Positions 20,278 to 23,037 of a DNA stretch of 23,037 bases are shown in pieces. Below the pieces are notes generated by a model, which made no database searches, had not been told where the DNA came from, and saw only the letters and a program-made list of their open reading frames with translations. Position numbers and translations under genes: made by a program. Position 1 is the stretch's first letter. Each line of letters begins with the position of its first letter. The stretch covers positions 1-23,037 of the forward strand of contig JAJRAG010000013.1 of NCBI GenBank assembly GCA_028682925.1, given 5' to 3'. The stretch comes from Methanomassiliicoccales archaeon (GTDB taxonomy: Archaea > Thermoplasmatota > Thermoplasmata > Methanomassiliicoccales > JACIVX01).

Positions 20278-20952
20278 GTGAAGTTAGCTTCTTTGTTTTC
20301 TGGCGGGAAGGACTCTACGTATTCGACATATCTGATGGAGCAGCAGGGGCACACGATCGACCTCCTGGTGAGCGTTCTGCCATCAGATCCGCACTCCTGG
20401 TTATTCCATACTCCGAACCTTCATCTCCTCCCCCTCATCTCCGACGCGATGGGCAGGAAGCTCGTGACCGTACAGAGCTCGGGCTCGGAGAAGAGCGATC
20501 TATCCGCCCTTACCCAGGTGTTGTCCGGACTCGATGTCGACGGTATCATCACCGGGGCAATAGCCTCTGACTATCAGTGGGATAGGATCAATTGCGTCTG
20601 CGAGGATCTTGGTCTCCGTGTCTTTTCTCCGCTCTGGAGGAAGGACCAGAAGATGGTTCTCCGCGAAATAGTCGACTGCGGCATAAGAGCGATCATCATT
20701 GGAGTTTCCGCGGAAGGCATGGAAAGGGGATATTTGGGCGCACGATTGGATCATGAGTGCATAGGTCATCTGATTGAGCTGGAAGAGTCGCACGGCATAA
20801 ACGTCTCTGGGGAGGGAGGCGAGTATGAAACACTCGTCCTCGATTCTCCGATGCATATCGCTCCCATTGAGGTGATGGAGACGGACCAGGTCATCACGAG
20901 GGATGGAGGAAGATTGACGGTCGTCAAAGCGAGACTCGGAAGGACTGGATGA
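20278..20952 (+). CDS. dph6: Diphthine-ammonia ligase, Dph6 family
   Basis: A 224-aa ATP-dependent amidase for the last step of diphthamide formation on elongation factor aEF2. The PP-loop SGGKDS is at residues 8-13 and the Dph6 signature EGGEYET near 179-185, with TGAIASDYQ between them. The frame is open from 20197, but the family begins directly before the PP-loop; GTG at 20278 gives MKLASLFSGGKDST. The next gene begins at the base after its stop. Other diphthamide genes (dph2, dph5) are not in the window. Confidence 0.92.
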   Translation: MKLASLFSGGKDSTYSTYLMEQQGHTIDLLVSVLPSDPHSWLFHTPNLHLLPLISDAMGRKLVTVQSSGSEKSDLSALTQVLSGLDVDGIITGAIASDYQWDRINCVCEDLGLRVFSPLWRKDQKMVLREIVDCGIRAIIIGVSAEGMERGYLGARLDHECIGHLIELEESHGINVSGEGGEYETLVLDSPMHIAPIEVMETDQVITRDGGRLTVVKARLGRTG

Positions 20953-21513
20953 ATGACCCCCCATCGCTTCGAAGCAAAACATATGGAGAAACTCGTGGAC
21001 GAGGTGAGGCGGCATATACAACCTGCGGAGGACATATTGCATCGCGCGAACCTAGACAGGAACGAGACCTGTGCCGACATCGGTTGTGGAGTGGGATACG
21101 TAACCCTTCCTCTCTCAAGAAGTGTCAGATTCGTTGTCGCTCTCGATTCCCAAAGGGAGATGTTGATGGAACTGATGTCGCGGGCGAATCCTGGACAGCG
21201 AAGGAAGATACTTCCTCTGGTCTCGGAATTGCCAAACCTGCCGCTCCGCGATGGAGTACTGGATCGAGTTCTTATCATCAATGTACTGCACGAGATCGAG
21301 GACAGAGAGGCTCTAGTGTCAGAAAGCATTAGGGCCCTGAGGCCGGGTGGCAGAATCACGCTCGTAGATTTCCAGAAGACATCGACGAGCTTCGGTCCGC
21401 CTGTTCACGAGAGAGTAGACGAATCTCGAGTCCCTGCCATCTTCGAGAGTCTGCAAGTCGTTTCTCATTGGAGCTACCCAGAATTCTACCAGTATGAATT
21501 CAAGCGCTACTAG
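20953..21513 (+). CDS. Class I SAM-dependent methyltransferase, substrate unknown
   Basis: A 186-aa Rossmann-fold methyltransferase of the methyltransf_11/UbiE type. SAM motif I is CADIGCGVGYVTLPL (40-54), followed by VALDSQREM, PLRDGVLDRVLIINVLHEI and LRPGGRITLVDF. It lacks any extra domain. The ATG is directly adjacent to the dph6 stop, with no space between, so the two are co-translated. An internal ATG at 20983 is an alternative start. The link to Dph6 is suggestive, but the diphthamide methyltransferase Dph5 has a different fold, so this is not Dph5. Confidence 0.85.
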   Translation: MTPHRFEAKHMEKLVDEVRRHIQPAEDILHRANLDRNETCADIGCGVGYVTLPLSRSVRFVVALDSQREMLMELMSRANPGQRRKILPLVSELPNLPLRDGVLDRVLIINVLHEIEDREALVSESIRALRPGGRITLVDFQKTSTSFGPPVHERVDESRVPAIFESLQVVSHWSYPEFYQYEFKRY

Positions 21514-21532
21514 CACCTGAATTGTGCGATTG

Positions 21533-22018
21533 TCATACTGGCATTGCTTCCCTAACTGCATCAAGAATCGCGAGGTAGTCCGGCTCAAAGGCAGGGTCTT
21601 CGGCTATCCATTTGTATCTGACGATCATTTCGCTGTCGATCACGAAGACTGCCCTGTTGGACCTCCCCTTGAGGTAACCTTCGTCACCCATCAATACCCC
21701 GTACCTTTTGCTCACCCTCCCATCGAAGTCGCTTAGGAGGCCGAACTGGAGCTTCATCTGTTCCCTCCATGCGCGATGGGAGATGGTGCTGTTTGTGCCT
21801 ATTGGCAGAAGAATAGCTCCAGCCTTCTCGAAATCGTGAAACATGTCTCTAAATGAGCTCATCTCCACGGCGCACATCATCCCCCAGTCTGCCGGATAGA
21901 AAATGATTACCGCCACTCCATTCTTCACTGCGTTACTTAGAACGACTCTCCCCGCCGCGTCCGTCGTTGGGAGATCGAAGTCCGGTGCTTTTTCTCCAAC
22001 CTCGATGTCGCCAATCAT
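21533..22018 (-). CDS. Peroxiredoxin-like protein (AhpC/TSA family) with altered active-site motif
   Basis: A 161-aa thioredoxin-fold protein of the peroxiredoxin family: VGEKAPDFDLP at the N-terminus, the active-site loop FYPADWGMMCAVEMSSF with peroxidatic Cys49, and the RAVFVID strand. Normal peroxiredoxins have P-x-x-x-(T/S)-x-x-C; here Gly46 replaces the Thr/Ser that helps polarise the peroxide. No clear resolving cysteine is seen, since Cys49 is the only cysteine, so a 1-Cys mechanism would apply if active. The ATG at 22018 follows a TATA-like element (22050-22057) with a leader of about nine bases. Confidence 0.85.
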   Translation of the reverse strand: MIGDIEVGEKAPDFDLPTTDAAGRVVLSNAVKNGVAVIIFYPADWGMMCAVEMSSFRDMFHDFEKAGAILLPIGTNSTISHRAWREQMKLQFGLLSDFDGRVSKRYGVLMGDEGYLKGRSNRAVFVIDSEMIVRYKWIAEDPAFEPDYLAILDAVREAMPV

Positions 22019-22049
22019 CGATATCTTTGGTTCCTAATGCGGCCGCCCC

Positions 22050-22057
22050 TATTAAAC
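22050..22057 (-). promoter_or_regulatory. TATA-like element for the peroxiredoxin gene
   Basis: GTTTAATAG on the minus strand is centred about 35 bp before the ATG at 22018. The rest of the 250-bp gap up to 22269 holds only a doubtful short plus-strand frame. Confidence 0.45.
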
Positions 22058-22269
22058 TCGTTCTGGGCGCATGAGCCGAATGGTTGATACCACCCTAGCT
22101 CCCCCTGGTTGAGATCGTTTCTTGATGCAATGATTTGGCGGTGAAAACAAATGGCCCGCCGAGGATGGAAAATTTGAAAAAGGTTGCCAATCTCGGCAAG
22201 TTGCTCGCGGAAAAGCTGAGAGCCGGACAAGTGTTCTAAACTTAGTTTGGTTGATTGACTGCGGATACT

Positions 22270-22728
22270 CTAGAGCTCTCTCTTGCATGTCATGTCGTCG
22301 ATCTCGACCTTTATGATTGCAGCCTTATCGAATGCCTTATCTGAGTACTCGTAGGGTCTCTTCCCTTCGTAGTGGTCCATTATCAGATCCAGAGCGTTCC
22401 TCTTCTCTCTAGCATTCTCCACGATCGACGCCCTTCCGAATCCTATGATGCTTGTGTATTCTAACGACCAATTGCAGGGAGTTCCAGCTCGGGCTATCTT
22501 GATCTGTCCCTCTAGCTCAAAGCAGACCTTCTCGTTCTTCCTAATAATATCGATCTTCTTTCCTTCTCTCGCGCAATGAAAGTATATCGAGTCACCATCA
22601 TAGCCAAAGCACATGGGGACAAGATATGGCTCGTCCGAAAGGCACATTGCGAGTCTGCAGACTTCGGCGTTCTTCATCACGGAATCAATGATTATCGGAT
22701 CTCTGATTTCCTTTTCCTGTCGTCGCAT
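22270..22728 (-). CDS. Pyridoxamine 5'-phosphate oxidase-like flavoprotein (NimA-like)
   Basis: A 152-aa split beta-barrel protein of the PPOX/FMN-binding group. The pattern MRRQEKEIRD near the N-terminus, VCRLAMCLSDEPYLVPMCFGY, SIYFHCAREGKKIDIIRKN and VCFELEG is that of NimA-type nitroimidazole-resistance proteins, which bind FMN or other flavin (F420 in some actinobacterial and archaeal kin). The physiological substrate is unknown. The ATG at 22728 follows GGGAGA with seven-base spacing; an ATG at 22761 would lie before the transcription start predicted from the TATA-like element at 22764-22773. Confidence 0.85.
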   Translation of the reverse strand: MRRQEKEIRDPIIIDSVMKNAEVCRLAMCLSDEPYLVPMCFGYDGDSIYFHCAREGKKIDIIRKNEKVCFELEGQIKIARAGTPCNWSLEYTSIIGFGRASIVENAREKRNALDLIMDHYEGKRPYEYSDKAFDKAAIIKVEIDDMTCKREL

Positions 22729-22763
22729 AGACGATCTCCCTCGATTACCTCCAATGGACATGA

Positions 22764-22773
22764 TTGATAATGC
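22764..22773 (-). promoter_or_regulatory. TATA-like element for the NimA-like gene
   Basis: GCATTATCAA on minus lies about 40 bp before the ATG at 22728 and predicts a leader near 14 nt with a GGGAGA ribosome site. Confidence 0.4.
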
Positions 22774-22795
22774 GTTTTGTGGCGATCAGAAGCGA

Positions 22796-22873
22796 TGGTG
22801 GGGCCGTCCGAATTTGAATCGGAGTCTCAGGCTCCCAAAGCCCGAAGGATGGACCAAGCTACCCCACGGCCCC
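22796..22873 (-). tRNA. tRNA-Pro (UGG), CCA encoded
   Basis: On minus, acceptor GGGGCCG pairs with CGGCCCC, discriminator A, followed by an encoded CCA (22796-22798). D-arm GGGT/ATCC, anticodon stem CGGGC/GCCTG with loop TTTGGGA giving anticodon UGG, and T-arm TCCGA-TTCAAAT-TCGGA. There is no intron. The body is 75 nt. A TATA-like CTTATTC lies about 28 bp upstream (22897-22905). Confidence 0.95.
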
Positions 22874-22986
22874 ATACAGCAGGACAATGGTGCGGTCCTG
22901 AATAAGCATTGTCTTCGCACCGGTGGTTTTCGTCAGGTCCGCATCATTATCAATCGATGCTAGCGGGACGCATACATTCAGAAGGG

Positions 22987-22994
22987 TTATTAAC
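22987..22994 (+). promoter_or_regulatory. TATA-like element for the gene at the right edge
   Basis: GTTATTAA lies about 30 bp before the ATG at 23020, the spacing seen for other short-leader genes in this window. Confidence 0.4.
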
Positions 22995-23019
22995 GCTTTC
23001 TGCCCTAACGCTGAACCAG

Positions 23020-23037
23020 ATGAAAAAGGCACTCGTC
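23020..23037 (+). CDS. Start of an unidentified gene, truncated by the window edge
   Basis: ATG at 23020 opens a frame reading MKKALV up to the window end. A TATA-like GTTATTAA 30 bp upstream supports it as a real start. Six residues are too few to name a product. Confidence 0.4.

Noticed and set aside
20766..21359. 197-codon minus-strand frame across dph6 and the methyltransferase
   Set aside because: Antisense to two convincing genes; Ser/Arg-rich composition typical of a shadow.

Overview
The window looks like a stretch of chromosomal core genome from a euryarchaeon, most likely of the Thermoplasmata/Thermoplasmatota type. Evidence: archaea-specific ether-lipid enzymes (GGGP synthase and a UbiA-family DGGGP synthase), RadA recombinase, archaeal class I CCA-adding enzyme, the L44e-S27e-aIF2alpha-Nop10-PAC2 cluster, an intron-containing tRNA-Tyr with C1:G72, Dph6, TrmG10, and TATA boxes about 25-30 nt before many starts. 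The phylum-level guess is inference; no rRNA or signature gene settles it. I see no insertion sequence, CRISPR array, prophage or plasmid feature. The only clear mobile-type element is an intein in radA.

Layout. 1-987: 3' part of a radical SAM enzyme of the MJ0619/tetraether-synthase type, cut by the window edge. 984-2142 (-): a small zinc-ribbon protein and a DUF169 protein. 2249-4347 (+): a PaaK/CapK-like adenylate-forming enzyme and PdxT. 4386-5929 (-): DGGGP synthase and GGGP synthase, translationally coupled. 6046-7485 (+): a site-2-type membrane protease with an extra beta domain. 7463-9985 (-): tRNA m2G10 methyltransferase, preceded by radA with a 174-aa mini-intein. 10247-10945 (+): a membrane protein of unknown function. 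10970-13438 (-): CCA-adding enzyme, then a roughly 340-bp gap holding a candidate structured RNA, then an MBL-fold hydrolase. 13629-14912 (+): MTA/SAH-type deaminase. 15044-15152 (-): tRNA-Tyr with intron. 15363-15602 (+): ribbon-helix-helix regulator. 15759-17962 (-): L44e, S27e, aIF2alpha, Nop10, PAC2. 18263-18631 (+): winged-helix regulator. 18622-20163 (-): small zinc-ribbon protein, creatininase-family amidohydrolase, RpiA. 20278-21513 (+): Dph6 and a class I methyltransferase. 21533-22728 (-): peroxiredoxin and a PPOX/NimA-like flavoprotein. 22796-22873 (-): tRNA-Pro(UGG). 23020-end (+): start of another gene.

How the genes relate. Several small co-directional groups with 1-4 nt stop/start overlaps indicate translational coupling: lipid (ubiA-GGGPS), translation (L44e-S27e-aIF2alpha-Nop10-PAC2), sugar phosphate (zinc ribbon-creatininase-rpiA) and dph6-methyltransferase. 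Translation and RNA maturation dominate (TrmG10, CCA, Nop10, aIF2alpha, Dph6, two tRNAs). Starts were chosen from TATA position, Shine-Dalgarno-like motifs and family N-termini. Many genes appear to be leaderless or to have very short leaders.

I did not find an obvious new multi-gene defence or metabolic system. The observations most worth testing are the radA mini-intein with an altered block B, the unassigned hairpin RNA candidate at 12434-12510, a peroxiredoxin lacking the conserved Thr/Ser of its active-site motif, and the dph6-methyltransferase pair.
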